NCBI GenBank assembly: GCA_023663025.1
Contig: JAMPIC010000018.1
Span: 1-47,192 of the forward strand
Origin: Prevotella sp.
Lineage (GTDB): Bacteria > Bacillota > Clostridia > Oscillospirales > Ruminococcaceae
Reading direction: 5' to 3'
Length of the DNA stretch: 47,192 bases
Part shown: positions 1 through 7,871 of the stretch, piece by piece
Layout: each line of letters opens with the position of its first letter
Position numbering within the stretch: the first letter of the stretch is position 1
Translations under genes and position numbers: made by a program
The notes under the pieces: generated by a model
What the model was told of the DNA's origin: nothing
The model's input: only the letters and a program-made list of their open reading frames with translations
Databases searched by the model: none

Positions 1-27
1 TTTCACCGTTCGGAACGAAAGGGATTT

Positions 28-122
28 CGCGCTCTGCGGAGCGCGACCAAAGGGCTTCTCGCCCTTTGGAAACCTCGCCAGCTGCGCTCAGCTGGACCAG
101 CTATGCCGCGGCTTCGCCGCGG
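28..122. repeat. Array of four consecutive perfect hairpins
   Basis: Four palindromes lie head to tail: 28-45 (stem CGCGCTC), 47-69 (stem CCAAAGGGC), 78-95 (stem CCAGCTG) and 106-122 (stem CCGCGGC). Each has a loop of 3 to 5 bases and no mismatch. No T-run follows any of them, so they do not look like ordinary terminators. The GC-rich block sits in an otherwise AT-richer intergenic stretch. It resembles a REP-like or mobile intergenic repeat, or a structured 3' end of an upstream transcript lying outside the window. Confidence 0.75.
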
Positions 123-191
123 AAAAAATCCGCTACTCGTTCTGCGCTAAATTACAATTTACATCACTGCAATGCCGACTTTCATAGATGT

Positions 192-219
192 ACCGTTTTC
201 CCTTTTCAAACATATTATA
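192..219 (+). promoter_or_regulatory. Candidate sigma-K (late mother-cell) promoter of dpaAB
   Basis: An ACC at 192-194 is followed after 16 bases by CATATTATA at 211-219. This fits the sigma-K pattern AC with CATAnnnTA, the class that drives spoVF in Bacillus subtilis. A start near 226 would leave a leader of about 78 bases before the chosen dpaA start. The assignment is by motif and context only. Confidence 0.5.
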
Positions 220-303
220 TAAGGGAAAATGAATAAACCACCTATCTTTGAAGCCGTCCGAAAATTGAAACAAACTTATACGGACGGGAAAGGAAGTTTG
301 CAT

Positions 304-1194
304 ATGAACAGAACATTTTTAGTCGCAGGGGGAGATCTGCGTTTTGTAACTCTCGCCGAAAAACTTGCCGAGAACAACAAAGTCTATGCGGCCGGCTTCG
401 ACGGGAATGTCGCCATGCCGGAAAATGTGAGGGCAGTCGGCAGAATATCCGACATGGAAGAAAGAGCGGACTGCCTTATCCTGCCGCTGCCCGCGTCTCC
501 CGACGGAGTGACCGTCCGCACACCCTACTCGGGCGGGACTATTTCCCTCGAAAGCCTTGTCCCCGCAGTAAAAGAGGGGGGCTTTGTTTTCGGAGGTCTT
601 ATCACCCCCGAGGTGCGGAAGATATTCGAGAGCGGAAAAGCGGACGTGACGGACTATGCAGTCCGCGAGGAATTTGCCGTACTTAACGCCGTAGCCACTG
701 CCGAGGGCGCTGTGCAGGTCGCCATGGAGGAACTTGCCACCACTCTTTCGGGACGGCGCATACTCATTCTCGGCGCGGGACGGATAGCCAAAGTGCTTAT
801 CGACACACTGTCGGGTTTCCATACGAAAATAACCGTCGCCGCGAGAAAATACGCCGACCTTGCCTGGGCAAGGGTTTACGGCTGCGCGTCCGTCGCTATA
901 AACGATATGGACGGTCTGCTGAACGGTTTTGATGTGATATTCAACACCGTTCCCGCAGTTATACTGGACGAAAAACGGCTCAGGAAAACTCGTCCCGGCT
1001 GTCTTGTGATAGACCTTGCTTCCAAACCCGGGGGAGTTGATTTTGACACGGCGGGAATGCTGGGCGTAAAAACGGTATGGCTGCTGTCCCTGCCCGGAAA
1101 GGTCGCTCCCGTCACGTCGGGAGAAGTCATTGCGGAGACGGTGGGAAATATCCTGCGGGAAAAAGAAGCCGAAAGGGGTGAGCTTGATGGCTGA
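304..1194 (+). CDS. dpaA: Dipicolinate synthase subunit A
   Basis: The 296-residue product matches the length of SpoVFA/DpaA (about 297), which with DpaB oxidises dihydrodipicolinate to dipicolinic acid in the mother cell during sporulation. The N-terminus opens with a Rossmann-type VAGGDLRFV, a second dinucleotide fold shows ILILGAGRIAKVL near residue 180, and the C-terminal part has DLASKPGGVDF and LPGKVAPVTSG, all family hallmarks. The ATG at 304 is preferred over an in-frame ATG at 229: it has AAAGGAAG upstream and begins where the conserved fold begins, and the 229 codon would sit almost at the predicted transcript start. The gene overlaps dpaB by 8 bases, implying translational coupling. 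Confidence 0.92.
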   Translation: MNRTFLVAGGDLRFVTLAEKLAENNKVYAAGFDGNVAMPENVRAVGRISDMEERADCLILPLPASPDGVTVRTPYSGGTISLESLVPAVKEGGFVFGGLITPEVRKIFESGKADVTDYAVREEFAVLNAVATAEGAVQVAMEELATTLSGRRILILGAGRIAKVLIDTLSGFHTKITVAARKYADLAWARVYGCASVAINDMDGLLNGFDVIFNTVPAVILDEKRLRKTRPGCLVIDLASKPGGVDFDTAGMLGVKTVWLLSLPGKVAPVTSGEVIAETVGNILREKEAERGELDG

Positions 1195-1768
1195 CCTCAA
1201 AGGAAAAAAAATCGGCTTTGCGGTATGCGGATCGTTCTGCACCTTTTCAAAAGCGTTCGCGCAGCTCGAACGTCTTATCGGGGACGGCGCGGAGGTCACG
1301 GCGGTAATGTCCTTCAACGCGGCGGCTCTGGACACAAGGTTCGGGAAAGCCGCCGACCATATTGCCTACCTTGAAAAGGTCACGGGCAGAAAGGTCATAA
1401 GGACTATCGAGGACGCGGAGCCGATAGGTCCCAAAAGAATGTTTGACGCCCTTGTCATCGCGCCCTGTACGGGAAACACCATGGCAAAGCTTGCGGCGGG
1501 GATAATAGACACCCCCGTGACAATGGCGGCGAAGTCTCATATAAGGAACGCTTATCCGCTTATTATAGCTCCGTCCACCAATGACGGGCTTGCGGGGTCG
1601 GCGAAAAATCTGGGCGCGCTGCTTAACTGCAAGAGCGTGTTTTTCGTTCCCTTCGGTCAGGACGATCACGAAGCGAAGCCAAGGTCGCTTTCCGCTGATT
1701 TTGAAAGAATACCCGAAGCGATAGAGGCGGCGCTGAACAAGGTTCAGCTTCAGCCGCTGCTGGTATGA
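1187..1768 (+). CDS. dpaB: Dipicolinate synthase subunit B
   Basis: This 193-residue flavoprotein-like subunit is close to SpoVFB (about 200). It has the flavodoxin-like opening KIGFAVCGSFCTF and the later segment DALVIAPCTGNTMAKLA, typical of the family shared with phosphopantothenoylcysteine decarboxylase. DpaB partners DpaA in making dipicolinate. The ATG at 1187 is chosen over the upstream start at 1130 because GAAAGGGGTG sits just before it and the family fold starts there. The two-gene operon ends here; a GC-rich inverted repeat at 1793-1822 follows. Confidence 0.92.
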   Translation: MADLKGKKIGFAVCGSFCTFSKAFAQLERLIGDGAEVTAVMSFNAAALDTRFGKAADHIAYLEKVTGRKVIRTIEDAEPIGPKRMFDALVIAPCTGNTMAKLAAGIIDTPVTMAAKSHIRNAYPLIIAPSTNDGLAGSAKNLGALLNCKSVFFVPFGQDDHEAKPRSLSADFERIPEAIEAALNKVQLQPLLV

Positions 1769-1792
1769 AGCCGGAGAAACAATCATAACGCG

Positions 1793-1822
1793 ATCGGGGA
1801 ACAGGCGCCGCCGTTCCCCGAT
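1793..1822 (+). terminator. Probable terminator of dpaAB
   Basis: ATCGGGGAAC and GTTCCCCGAT form a perfect 10-base-pair stem around a 10-base loop, 24 bases after the dpaB stop. The following T-run is short (ATTTACG). A second weaker stem near 1879-1896 is followed by TTTTTTTATTTT and may complete termination. Confidence 0.6.
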
Positions 1823-1958
1823 ATTTACGCATTTAATCCGAAAAATTTTCCTCGGAATATTTACGCCGTTTCTTTAAGCTCGGCGTTCGCTTCGAGGATT
1901 TTTTTATTTTAACAATAATTTTATCTTCCCGTTATAGAAATAAAATAGTCTGTATATC

Positions 1959-1986
1959 TTGACAAACTAAAAAAAAACATTATAAT
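1959..1986 (+). promoter_or_regulatory. Strong sigma-A promoter of the small gene at 2036
   Basis: TTGACA (1959-1964) and TATAAT (1981-1986) match consensus at all 12 positions with a 16-base spacer that is largely an A-run. The predicted start is near 1993, about 43 bases before the chosen start codon. Confidence 0.8.
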
Positions 1987-2035
1987 AATAATTGACATCA
2001 TATTGGAAAGGATGTGAAAGAAGGTGAATGAAGAT

Positions 2036-2197
2036 ATGACAAATAAAGAGACCTTTAACGTTATTCAAGGTTTAGAGACTATCGGCTTGACGGATTCGCA
2101 GATCGTTACATTCATCAAATTTGTTGAAACTTCCGACCCCCTTATGCTTGACAAACTCCGCAATGCGGTAAATAAACAGGAGAAATCAGGCAGTTGA
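2036..2197 (+). CDS. Small orphan protein of 53 residues, function unknown
   Basis: The reading frame runs from ATG 2036 to TGA 2195, preceded by GAAGGTGA at a good distance; an in-frame GTG at 2024 is the alternative. The peptide (opening MTNKETFNVIQGLETIGLTD) is acidic to neutral, rich in helix formers, and has no signal or membrane segment. I do not recognise the family. Support for it being real comes from position: it has its own full-consensus promoter at 1959-1986, a good ribosome site, and a strong terminator at 2219-2250, giving a monocistronic transcript of about 250 bases. It may be a small regulatory or structural protein. Confidence 0.6.
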   Translation: MTNKETFNVIQGLETIGLTDSQIVTFIKFVETSDPLMLDKLRNAVNKQEKSGS

Positions 2198-2218
2198 CCA
2201 TCATATCACAAAATACCC

Positions 2219-2250
2219 GGCGCAGAGCTTTTCAAGGCTTTGCGCCTTTT
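2219..2250. terminator. Convergent terminator between the small gene and GH43
   Basis: GGCGCAGAGC (2219-2228) pairs with GCTTTGCGCC (2237-2246), one G-T pair, followed by TTTT on the plus strand; an A-rich flank gives a weaker T-run on the minus strand. It closes the genes on both sides. Confidence 0.8.
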
Positions 2251-2252
2251 AT

Positions 2253-3749
2253 TTATAATTTCTCAAACCCTATCTCTTTAAGTTCGGCGTTTTCTCCCCT
2301 AAACTTCAAGTACAGCGGAAATACTCCCTTTCCCATATCGAGAACTGCGGAAAAATCCGTCCAATCCTCCGAGGGCGGAATTTCAACAACAGCCTTTGGA
2401 GTGCCGTTCGGTTTGTCCGACGCCTCAAAGCAGCCGCCCTTTTCGGAACGCGCCGTCACCGTGAAAGTCACCTTGCCGTCAAACTCAAAATATTTGTAGC
2501 CGACGAGCGTACCGTCCCCGATCTCGCCGATAAATCTTTCCCTGCCGTTTGCGCCGTCCCTGTGAGTGCAGTTGGGAAAGCTGTCCGTGTAAATCTTATT
2601 CGAACCGTGGGGCATATGTCCGTTTGTGATATTGCAGGCTATCACAGCGGGGTAAGTTCCCTCCGCCCGCAGCGCACCCCCGTTCAGTCCGCAGGAGGTC
2701 ATCTCGACCTGGGCAATGGAGCCGTCCTCCGCAATGTTTATCCTCTCGGCGCAAGCCTGTCTGCTGTAGTCGGATTTGCGGGTCAGCCTGTGATAAAAGA
2801 CGTACCACCGTCCGTTAATGTTTTCAATGCTGCCGTGGGTAGTTCCCGTCATATTAAGCCTGTCCTCGTCTTTCCGTCCGTTAAAGCCCACGTCGCCGTT
2901 GGAAACAATCGTACCGCCGAAACGGAAGTCTCTGTCGGGGAAATCGCTCACCGCATAGCAAAGCTCGTGATTTTTTTGCGACGAGTAAATGAAGTAATAT
3001 TTGTCCCCCACCCTGCGCATGGAGCTTGCCTCGAAAAAAGGGTGCGCTTCAAAATCCGTACCCTTTACCCTATAGGGGATTATGTGCCGAGGCTCGTCCC
3101 TGACCGTGAGCATATCGTCCTCCAGCGTGACGGAGACCGCGCCCATAACGCTGTCCTTTTCTGCGTACTCCAAAATCTCCTCCCGGCTTTTGCCAAACAT
3201 ATTCATTTCTGCGGCGATAAGCTCCTCATTGGGGAAATCCTCACGCTCCTCGAAGTCGTACCGAGTGCCGTAGTAAAGCCTTATAACGCCGCCGTCGTTG
3301 ATAACGCCCGGATCGAAGCAGACGTATTTTTTCATGGGAGAACCGTCCTTGTTTCTGACGAAGCCAAGATATTCATACTTGCCGGCGGGCGTGTCGCATA
3401 CGGCTGCGCTTATGGGACCGAAATAGCCGCCCACGCCGTCCCTGCCCGACATACAGTAGTACAGGTAGTACCTGCCGTCGTTTCCGCGTACAGCGTCGGG
3501 AGCGTACATGAAGCTTCTTTCCGAATATCCGGGGTCTTGTTCGGCGCGGTAGATCACGCCCTCGCGTCTCCAATCGGACAGGTCGTCGACGGGCGCGGAG
3601 TATACGGTGTAGTCCAGCATACAAAAGGTCTCGCCGCCCTCCTTGTCGTGAGAGCCGTAGAGATAAACGCGGTCTCCGAAAACGTGGGGTTCACCGTCGG
3701 GGATACATTCGCCGATCGGCAGAAACGGGTTAAAAACTTGTTTTTTCAT
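2253..3749 (-). CDS. Glycoside hydrolase family 43 protein (arabinofuranosidase/xylosidase type) with C-terminal CBM6-like domain
   Basis: The 498-residue product shows the GH43 five-blade opening NPFLPIGECIPDGEPHVFGD. Expected catalytic residues are visible: base Asp18 in IPDGEPH, pKa-modulating Asp146 in CFDPG, and acid Glu240 in HPFFEAS. The last 130 residues look like a beta-sandwich carbohydrate-binding domain of the CBM6 kind. There is no signal peptide, so it probably acts on imported oligosaccharides. The ATG at 3749 is chosen because the family fold starts there; the longer frame to 3887 would overrun the promoter. A strong GAAAGGAGGA lies about 30 bases upstream, and a five-codon frame (MTVK, stop) ends overlapping the start ATG. 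It is divergent from the GH127 gene, pointing to arabinose-containing substrates. The exact linkage cannot be read from sequence. Confidence 0.88.
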   Translation of the reverse strand: MKKQVFNPFLPIGECIPDGEPHVFGDRVYLYGSHDKEGGETFCMLDYTVYSAPVDDLSDWRREGVIYRAEQDPGYSERSFMYAPDAVRGNDGRYYLYYCMSGRDGVGGYFGPISAAVCDTPAGKYEYLGFVRNKDGSPMKKYVCFDPGVINDGGVIRLYYGTRYDFEEREDFPNEELIAAEMNMFGKSREEILEYAEKDSVMGAVSVTLEDDMLTVRDEPRHIIPYRVKGTDFEAHPFFEASSMRRVGDKYYFIYSSQKNHELCYAVSDFPDRDFRFGGTIVSNGDVGFNGRKDEDRLNMTGTTHGSIENINGRWYVFYHRLTRKSDYSRQACAERINIAEDGSIAQVEMTSCGLNGGALRAEGTYPAVIACNITNGHMPHGSNKIYTDSFPNCTHRDGANGRERFIGEIGDGTLVGYKYFEFDGKVTFTVTARSEKGGCFEASDKPNGTPKAVVEIPPSEDWTDFSAVLDMGKGVFPLYLKFRGENAELKEIGFEKL

Positions 3750-3865
3750 TTTACGGTCATTTTCCCTCGTGAGAAAATGCGTCCTCCTTTCAGCAGACGT
3801 TTTGCTCCGCAGACTTTCCGTCCGTGTTCCCGTAACAGAAACAGCGCGGCGGAGCGTACTTATAT

Positions 3866-3894
3866 ATTTTAGCATATCCGCGGACAAATTTCAA
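3866..3894 (-). promoter_or_regulatory. Promoter of the GH43 gene
   Basis: On the minus strand TTGAAA (3889-3894) and TAAAAT (3866-3871) are separated by 17 bases. The leader of about 110 bases contains a GCTCCGC/GCGGAGC inverted repeat. Confidence 0.6.
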
Positions 3895-3947
3895 TATCGG
3901 CTTCTTGCTTCGGGAAATTTAAAAACGCGGCAGTACGGAAATTCCTC

Positions 3948-3976
3948 TTGATTTCATATGAAAAATATTGTATAAT
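3948..3976 (+). promoter_or_regulatory. Promoter of the GH127 gene
   Basis: TTGATT (3948-3953) and TATAAT (3971-3976) are spaced by 17 bases, about 45 bases before the start codon. The promoter is divergent from that of GH43, 54 bases away, so one regulator could control both. Confidence 0.7.
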
Positions 3977-4026
3977 TTTTTCAGCATATTCTTATAATCT
4001 TATAATTTTTTACGGAGGTAATTTCC

Positions 4027-5937
4027 ATGAAGTCCCAAAAACAGATTTCAATAAAACAGTTTACCCCCTCGGAGGGCTTTATCAGCAGGTATCAAAAGCT
4101 TGTCCGCGAAGTCGTTATACCCTATCAGTACGACGTTCTCTGCGACAAAGCCGAAGGCGCGGAAAAAAGCCACGTTATACAGAATTTCAAAAACGCCGCC
4201 GCGGCTCTTCGCGGTGAGGACGTTGGCGACGGCTTTTACGGTATGGTCTTTCAGGACAGCGACGCGGCGAAATGGCTTGAAGCCGTGGGGTACTCCCTTG
4301 CCCTTTACCCCGACGAAAACCTGGAAAAAACCGCCGACGGTCTCATAGACATTATCGCCGAAGCTCAGGACGGGGACGGGTACTTAAATACATATTTTAC
4401 AATAAAAGACCGCGACAAGCGCTGGACGAACCTTTTGGAGGGGCACGAGCTGTACTGTGCGGGGCATTTTATGGAAGCGGCTGTGGCGTACCGTCAAGGC
4501 ACGGGCAAGGACAAGCTGCTGAAAATTATGCTGAAAAACGCCGAACACATTTACAAACATTTTATCACCGAAAAGCATGAGGGTTATCCGGGACACCCCG
4601 AGGTGGAGCTTGCGCTGCTGAAAATGTACCGAGCAACGGGGGAGAAGCATTGTCTCGAGCTGGCGGAGCATTTTATCAACGCAAGGGGCGAGAACGGCGG
4701 CGAGTTCTACAAAAAAGAAAAGGAGCTGCGGGACTGGACCGTGTGGGGCAACAACGCCGAGGACGGTTACTATCAGCAGAGCTTCGCTCCCGTCCGTGAG
4801 CAGACCGACGCGGTTGGACACAGCGTCCGGGCGGTTTATCTGTACACCGCCATGGCTGACCTTGCCGCCGAAACCGACGACGGGGAGCTGCTTGCCGCCT
4901 GCGAAAGACTTTGGAACAGCATTGCCGACAAGCGTATGTACGTCACGGGGGGTATCGGCTCGACGGGCATTGGGGAGGCTTTTACGGTGGACTACGACCT
5001 GCCCAACGACACCGCCTACGCCGAGACCTGCGCTTCCTGCGGACTGATGTTTTTCGCCTCGCGTATGCTGGAAAACCGCCCCGACGGACGTTACGCCGAC
5101 ATTATGGAAAAGGCGTTCCACAACACGGTTCTGGCGGGTATGCAGCTTGACGGCAAGCGGTTTTTCTACGTCAATCCTCTTGAGGTTATCCCGGGGATTT
5201 CGGGGGTTGCCGCCACTCATTGGCACGACAAGCCCACCCGCCCCGAGTGGTTCGCCTGCGCCTGCTGTCCCCCCAATGTGGCGAGGACGGTTGCCGCCTT
5301 CGGTACATACGCTTACGGCGAGGGGGACAATACGGCGTACTGCCACCTTTACGCCGCAGGGGAAGTTGATTTTTCTTTCGGAATGAAACTGCGGTGCGAA
5401 ACGGATTTCCCGTACGGCTTTACGGTGAAGTACACCGTTCTGTCGGGAGGGGGGACATTGGCTGTCCGCATACCCGCTTGGAGCGAAAAAACTTCCCTGA
5501 CGGGCGCGTCGGGGGAAATTCCTGCCGAGATCAAGCAGGGGTATGCCTACATAAAAGTACAGGCGGGGGACGTTGTTACCCTCACCCTTGACGGCAGGGC
5601 GCGTTTTGTGTACTCAACCTCAAAGGCGGCTGAAAATACGGGCTGCGCGGCGGTTCAGAGGGGCGCTCTTGTGTACTGCTTCGAGGGGGTCGACAACGGC
5701 GGGGACGTGCTTTCCCTCGTTCTTGACGACACGGCGGAAATCACTTTGGGCGAAAAAAATCCCGCTCTCGGCGGAGCGGAAACGCTGAAAGCAAAAGGTT
5801 ACAGAACCGCCGAAACGAACGGTTTGTACACCTTTGAAAAGCCGGAAAAAGTCCCCGAGGAGCTGACGGCTGTGCCGTACTATACTTGGGGCAACCGGGG
5901 GGAAAATCAAATGCGGGTATGGCTTCCCCGCGGATAA
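4027..5937 (+). CDS. Glycoside hydrolase family 127, beta-L-arabinofuranosidase type
   Basis: This 636-residue protein matches GH127 enzymes such as HypBA1 of Bifidobacterium longum in length and layout: an alpha/alpha barrel followed by beta-sandwich domains. The zinc-thiolate site is intact: Glu333 and Cys335 in YAETC and Cys413-Cys414 in CACCPPN, against Glu338, Cys340, Cys417 and Cys418 in HypBA1; the first of the paired cysteines is the likely nucleophile. No signal peptide is present, so it should be cytoplasmic. TACGGAGG precedes the ATG. With the divergent GH43 it forms a small arabinoside-cleaving locus; no transporter is adjacent. The substrate could be another furanoside. Confidence 0.92.
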   Translation: MKSQKQISIKQFTPSEGFISRYQKLVREVVIPYQYDVLCDKAEGAEKSHVIQNFKNAAAALRGEDVGDGFYGMVFQDSDAAKWLEAVGYSLALYPDENLEKTADGLIDIIAEAQDGDGYLNTYFTIKDRDKRWTNLLEGHELYCAGHFMEAAVAYRQGTGKDKLLKIMLKNAEHIYKHFITEKHEGYPGHPEVELALLKMYRATGEKHCLELAEHFINARGENGGEFYKKEKELRDWTVWGNNAEDGYYQQSFAPVREQTDAVGHSVRAVYLYTAMADLAAETDDGELLAACERLWNSIADKRMYVTGGIGSTGIGEAFTVDYDLPNDTAYAETCASCGLMFFASRMLENRPDGRYADIMEKAFHNTVLAGMQLDGKRFFYVNPLEVIPGISGVAATHWHDKPTRPEWFACACCPPNVARTVAAFGTYAYGEGDNTAYCHLYAAGEVDFSFGMKLRCETDFPYGFTVKYTVLSGGGTLAVRIPAWSEKTSLTGASGEIPAEIKQGYAYIKVQAGDVVTLTLDGRARFVYSTSKAAENTGCAAVQRGALVYCFEGVDNGGDVLSLVLDDTAEITLGEKNPALGGAETLKAKGYRTAETNGLYTFEKPEKVPEELTAVPYYTWGNRGENQMRVWLPRG

Positions 5938-5973
5938 TGTACGAATTACATTCCGTAACAAAACAAATAAAGC

Positions 5974-6000
5974 CGTCCTGCCATATTCAACGGCAGGACG
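5974..6000. terminator. Convergent terminator between GH127 and pilT
   Basis: CGTCCTGCC (5974-5982) pairs perfectly with GGCAGGACG (5992-6000). T-rich sequence follows on the plus strand, and AAACAAATAAAG upstream supplies a weak T-run for the minus strand. Confidence 0.7.
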
Positions 6001-6016
6001 TCTTTGATATTCTCGT

Positions 6017-7078
6017 TTAAAATCCCGCCATGGAGCGAATGACCTTTTCAAGCTCCGCCCTGTCGGTACTGAATTCCAAAGCCGATTCGTAGGAAATAAG
6101 CTCCTTTTTGTAAAGCTTGGAAAGCGTGTCGTTAAGCGTACACATTCCCTGACGGGAACTGGACTGCATTGTGGACTCCATCTGCGCGATCTTGTTTGTG
6201 CGGATAAGGTTTCTGATAGCGTCGGTTCCGACCATTATTTCGAGAGCGGCGATACGGTTTTTGCCGTCTGCGGTGGGAACGAGCGTCTGCGCGATAACGC
6301 CCTGTATCATATTGGAAAGCTGCGCTCTGATCTGCTCCTGCGCGTCGTGAGGACAGGCGTCGATAATTCTGTCGATTGTCTGCGCCGCGCTGGAGGTATG
6401 CAGAGTGGCGAATACCAGGTGTCCGGTTTCGGCGGCGGTCATGGCAAGGGAAATGGTCTCATAGTCGCGCATCTCGCCGACGAGGATAACGTCCGGGTCT
6501 TCGCGAAGCGCGCTTCTCAGGGCGTTGCTGAAGGAATCCACGTCCCTGCCTATCTCACGCTGGTGAATGGTAGCCTTGTCCTGCACATAGCGGTACTCGA
6601 TAGGATCCTCGATGGTAATGATGTGACAGGCGCGGTTCTTGTTGATGCTGTCGATTATAGCCGCGAGGGTAGTGGATTTTCCCGAACCGGTAGGACCGGT
6701 CACAAGGATAAGTCCCCGCTTTTTCTGCGCCAGCTCGGCAAGCACCGGAGGCATTTTCAGTTCTTCCAGAGTGGGTATCCTGTCGTTGAGAAGTCTTATT
6801 GAAGCGGCAAGACGTCCGCTCTGACGGAACACGTTCACGCGCTGTCTCGCGCCGTTTGCGATCTCGAAGCTGAAATCGATGTCGTGACCCTCGGTAAGGA
6901 GCTTTTCCTGATCGGCGGAGAGTATGGAAAGAATGGTGCGGTTAACAACGGTGTCGCTCAGTTCGCCGAATTTGCGGAGTTCGCCGTTTATGCGCACAAC
7001 GGTGGGCGCGCCCACTGTAAGGTGAATATCGGAAGCTCCGAGGGAGCGTGCCTGCATGATAAATTCCTGAAAAGTCAT
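6017..7078 (-). CDS. pilT: Type IV pilus retraction ATPase PilT
   Basis: The 353-residue sequence is full length for PilT, the hexameric ATPase that depolymerises type IV pili. Visible are the N-terminal PAS-like domain (SDIHL, about 16-20), Walker A GPTGSGKST (128-136), the Asp-box region IITIEDPIEY, Walker B VILVGEMRD, and the His-box AETGHLVFATLHT. The C-terminal half fits PilT rather than the assembly ATPase PilB: it is short and lacks PilB's tetracysteine zinc motif. No pilin or pilus assembly gene is in the window. It lies 21 bases behind the cobU-like gene and is probably cotranscribed. Confidence 0.93.
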   Translation of the reverse strand: MTFQEFIMQARSLGASDIHLTVGAPTVVRINGELRKFGELSDTVVNRTILSILSADQEKLLTEGHDIDFSFEIANGARQRVNVFRQSGRLAASIRLLNDRIPTLEELKMPPVLAELAQKKRGLILVTGPTGSGKSTTLAAIIDSINKNRACHIITIEDPIEYRYVQDKATIHQREIGRDVDSFSNALRSALREDPDVILVGEMRDYETISLAMTAAETGHLVFATLHTSSAAQTIDRIIDACPHDAQEQIRAQLSNMIQGVIAQTLVPTADGKNRIAALEIMVGTDAIRNLIRTNKIAQMESTMQSSSRQGMCTLNDTLSKLYKKELISYESALEFSTDRAELEKVIRSMAGF

Positions 7079-7099
7079 ATGGGTTACACTATCCTTTCA

Positions 7100-7645
7100 T
7101 TATTTGATTTTGAACTGGATTCCGCTTGCGGAAAGATAGACCTCGCTGCACATATTGGCGACGCGCTGATTTACTACGCCGAGTATTTTTCTGAAAACAG
7201 CCTGATCCTGCTTTTCGGGAGCGATGGAGAAACCGGTTTCAAGGGTAATTATGACCATAGTTCCGTCGATAGCCATAATGCTGTCGAACATATCGGTAAC
7301 GTCCGTGACGATACGCTTTTCGATTTCCTTTTCCTTTTCGTGGGTCATTGAGGAAATGTCGGGGCACATCTTTCCGATTATGCCTGCGGTATAGGCGGCA
7401 AGGCTGTCGAAGATGACAAATTTATGGTCGGTAAAGTGTTCGGAGGGATTTTCGGTGATTCCCGGTTTGATGTCCCACTCGACGAAATTCTGCTTATTGC
7501 CGAATTCTATGCGGTTCAGTGTGTCCGCGTCGACTTTTTCCGACGCGCACAGATAAAGAACGTAGTCGCAGGCGGCAAGGTAGGTGGTCGCCCATCTTGA
7601 TTTGCCGCTTGAAGCTCCGCCCGTTATCAGGATCGTTTTCGACAT
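7100..7645 (-). CDS. cobU: CobU-like adenosylcobinamide kinase/guanylyltransferase
   Basis: The 181-residue protein has the CobU P-loop ITGGASSGKSRWA at the N-terminus and the family tail ETGFSIAPE, FRKILGVVNQRVA and a final segment around YLSASGIQFKIK. CobU phosphorylates adenosylcobinamide and attaches GMP in cobalamin lower-ligand assembly. The usual VP after ETG.G is replaced here by IAP and the central part is divergent, so a relaxed or changed function is possible. It is the first gene of a two-gene operon with pilT, with no other cobalamin gene nearby. AAAGGAATG precedes the start. Confidence 0.75.
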   Translation of the reverse strand: MSKTILITGGASSGKSRWATTYLAACDYVLYLCASEKVDADTLNRIEFGNKQNFVEWDIKPGITENPSEHFTDHKFVIFDSLAAYTAGIIGKMCPDISSMTHEKEKEIEKRIVTDVTDMFDSIMAIDGTMVIITLETGFSIAPEKQDQAVFRKILGVVNQRVANMCSEVYLSASGIQFKIK

Positions 7646-7735
7646 TTGATATCATTCCTTTCGTATTGGATATGCACAAAAGACCTGCCTGCTCGTTCAG
7701 AATATGTAAATCTTTTTGCGTAAAATTACAATGTA

Positions 7736-7764
7736 ATTGTAACATATTATCTTACTTTTGTAAA
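7736..7764 (-). promoter_or_regulatory. Promoter of the cobU-pilT operon
   Basis: Minus-strand TTTACA (7759-7764) and TACAAT (7736-7741) with a 17-base spacer, about 90 bases ahead of the cobU start. Confidence 0.65.
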
Positions 7765-7836
7765 TAGAAATTTTAAAAAAATAAACGGATCGGCGGACAT
7801 ATTTTCCTGTCCGCCGAATAATTTGCGCAGCCGGCG

Positions 7837-7865
7837 TTGACATTTTTCCTAAAATGGTATATTAT
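7837..7865 (+). promoter_or_regulatory. Sigma-A promoter with no gene directly behind it
   Basis: TTGACA (7837-7842), a 17-base spacer and TATTAT (7860-7865). It lies 189 bases upstream of a second, separate promoter at 8026, and no convincing coding frame starts in between. Confidence 0.65.
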
Positions 7866-7871
7866 ATAGTA

